Part shown: positions 12,173-13,554 of the stretch, piece by piece
Layout of the letters: the number at the start of each line of letters is the position of its first letter
Numbering within the stretch: position 1 is the first letter of the stretch
Origin: Bacteroidales bacterium
GTDB lineage: Bacteria; Bacteroidota; Bacteroidia; Bacteroidales; UBA932
Length of the DNA stretch: 13,554 nt
Assembly (NCBI GenBank): GCA_009784635.1
Contig: WRBG01000035.1
Coordinates: 1 to 13,554 of the forward strand
Direction: 5' to 3'
Notes under the pieces: generated by a model
What the model was told of the DNA's origin: nothing
Seen by the model: the letters and a program-made list of their open reading frames with translations, nothing else
The model's database searches: none
Program-made: the position numbers and the translations under genes

Positions 12173-13554
12173 ATGGCTATACAGATTAAGAAAAAGAACA
12201 TATTGGTCGGAAGTTTCTTCCTCCTTACTGTTGTATTGATTTTCCGACTGCTGTATCTGCAAATCATTGATTCGTCCTATAAAACTACCGCCAGCAACAA
12301 TGTCATGAAGTTTGAGGTGGTTTATCCGGCTCGGGGGTTGATTTACGACCGCCATGGCGAGGTCATTGTGGGAAACCTCATCTCCTACGACATTTTGGTA
12401 ACGCCCAGAGAATTAGAACCATTTGACACTACTGCGTTTTGCTCCATTTTTAACATATCCCCAAGAATCCTCACAGAGCAATTAAACAATATTAACCGCA
12501 GACGCAGGCAAATCGGTTTTCAATCTGTCCCGATTATTAAACAGGCTTCTGTGGAAGACCACGCGCTCTTTTTGGAAAAAGCGTACAGATTCCCCGGATT
12601 TTCCAGTCAGTCCCGCATCACCCGTTATTACCCCCGCAATCTCGGGGGCAATCTGTTGGGATACATTACGGAGGCTGATTCTTCCTTTTTGCGTAGAAAC
12701 CCGAGCTACCGGAGGGGCGATTATATAGGAAAAACCGGTATAGAGGAGTCTTACGAACCTTACCTTAAAGGACGTAAAGGAAGCAGCATTTTTTTGCGCG
12801 ATGTATTTAACCGGATTATATCGTCCTACAACGATGGCGCCCATGATTTGGATGCAGTGCCCGGCAAAGATATTGTTTCTACCATAGACGCCAATTTGCA
12901 GGAATTTGGAGAAGCCTTAATGACCAATAAAGTCGGAAGTATTGTAGCAATCGAGCCGGCCACCGGAGAGATTCTTTGCATGGTATCCAGTCCGGGAATC
13001 AATGTCAATCAGTTAGGAAATATCAGTAAACATTTTGGCACTTTGGCCACTGACCCATTTAAACCCATGTTTAACCGTGCGGTCATGTCTTTTTATCCTC
13101 CCGGTTCTGTTTTTAAGTTGGTAAACGGATTGATTGCTTTGCAGGAAGGTGTAATCACGCCCGAAACTCGTTTGGGATGCAACATGGGGTATCATGCAGG
13201 AGGATTAACCGTCGGTTGCCGCTCCCATTCATCGCCCACAGATTTGGTTCAATCCATACAAGTTTCGTGCAATGCCTATTACTGTAGTATTTTTCGCTCC
13301 ATTTTGGACAATCGAAAATACGGCAGGGTAAGCGAGGCATTTTCCGTATGGGGCAATCATGTGCGCAGCTTTGGGTTTGGCCAGAAGTTGAACGCCGATT
13401 TTCCCTCCGAACTAACCGGAAGAATACCCACCGCATCTTTTTATGATAACCTCCATAACAGGAGGTGGGGCTCGCTTACGGTTATTTCACTGTCCATCGG
13501 GCAAGGAGAAATTGACGCCACGCCCTTACAATTAGCCAATCTTGCCGCCATTAT
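12173..13554 (+). CDS. mrdA: Penicillin-binding protein 2, class B transpeptidase (3' end beyond window)
   Basis: Monofunctional transpeptidase of the Rod system, which cross-links glycan made by RodA during elongation. 460 codons are visible. After a basic start (MAIQIKKKN) there is one membrane helix at about 10-32. The pedestal/dimerisation domain begins at FEVVYPARGLIYDRHGEVI, the usual class B signature, and continues with RYYPRNLGGNLLGYI and GKTGIEESYEPYLKGRKG. The transpeptidase domain shows IEPATGEILCMVS, the SxxK motif PGSVFK with nucleophile Ser312, and SCN at 365-367 as the SxN motif. GQGEIDATPLQLANLAA near the edge is the segment that follows KTG in some related enzymes only loosely; no KTG is seen before the cut. 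An AAGGA at 12164-12168 sits 4 nt before the ATG as a possible ribosome site. The gene starts 7 nt after mreD; rodA is expected next. Confidence 0.96.
   Translation, partial: MAIQIKKKNILVGSFFLLTVVLIFRLLYLQIIDSSYKTTASNNVMKFEVVYPARGLIYDRHGEVIVGNLISYDILVTPRELEPFDTTAFCSIFNISPRILTEQLNNINRRRRQIGFQSVPIIKQASVEDHALFLEKAYRFPGFSSQSRITRYYPRNLGGNLLGYITEADSSFLRRNPSYRRGDYIGKTGIEESYEPYLKGRKGSSIFLRDVFNRIISSYNDGAHDLDAVPGKDIVSTIDANLQEFGEALMTNKVGSIVAIEPATGEILCMVSSPGINVNQLGNISKHFGTLATDPFKPMFNRAVMSFYPPGSVFKLVNGLIALQEGVITPETRLGCNMGYHAGGLTVGCRSHSSPTDLVQSIQVSCNAYYCSIFRSILDNRKYGRVSEAFSVWGNHVRSFGFGQKLNADFPSELTGRIPTASFYDNLHNRRWGSLTVISLSIGQGEIDATPLQLANLAAI

Noticed and set aside
1..13554. CRISPR array, IS element, phage, tRNA or rRNA genes
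   Set aside because: No regularly spaced repeats, transposase-like frames, integrase or RNA gene signatures were seen; the gene content is core chromosomal.

Overview
The window is a compact stretch of chromosome from a member of the Bacteroidetes, most likely order Bacteroidales. Three things point there. The promoters match the Bacteroidetes sigma factor consensus (TTTG, 19-21 nt, TAnnTTTG) rather than the E. coli type. The proteins carry family signatures typical of the group: a zinc-finger-free topoisomerase I with GRFGP repeats, an Lrp/AsnC protein with a GVSGAAIHQRV helix-turn-helix, a degenerate arginase-like protein beside topA, and a lipoprotein with TPR, membrane and HTH segments. 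The purH-mreB-mreC-mreD-PBP2 order also fits. Species cannot be named from the sequence alone. No tRNA, rRNA, IS element, CRISPR array or phage gene was seen.

Left part (1-5679). A class A penicillin-binding protein of PBP1A type runs leftward and is cut by the window edge. It is divergent from a rightward group of topA, an arginase-fold protein that has lost its metal ligands (ATGA overlap with topA), and an Lrp/AsnC regulator. The regulator has its own promoter-like site inside the end of the preceding gene.

Middle part (5680-8311). A 252-nt gap between convergent genes holds a previously uncalled 34-codon reading frame on the minus strand. It has a perfect -7 element, a membrane-helix-like protein sequence and a hairpin just past its stop. 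To its right, also leftward, are a lipid-anchored TPR/HTH regulator and ispD (isoprenoid precursor synthesis). ispD and purH diverge from a 66-nt region that contains two perfect TAnnTTTG boxes, one per strand. The purH box lies so close to the ATG that a leaderless transcript is predicted.

Right part (8312-13554). purH (last two steps of IMP synthesis) is followed 28 nt later by the elongasome cluster mreB, mreC, mreD and a class B penicillin-binding protein (PBP2/mrdA), which is cut at its 3' end. Gene spacings are 28, 6, -8 and 7 nt, so these are probably one transcription unit. MreB filaments organise the lateral-wall machinery, MreC and MreD link it to the periplasm, and PBP2 supplies transpeptidation. 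A SEDS glycosyltransferase (rodA) would be expected just beyond the window. With PBP1A on the left, the window contains both a bifunctional class A synthase and most of the Rod system.

Most of the window is ordinary core genome. The least explained items are the small membrane protein, the inactive arginase-fold protein, the TPR/HTH regulator next to the small gene, and the very short purH leader.
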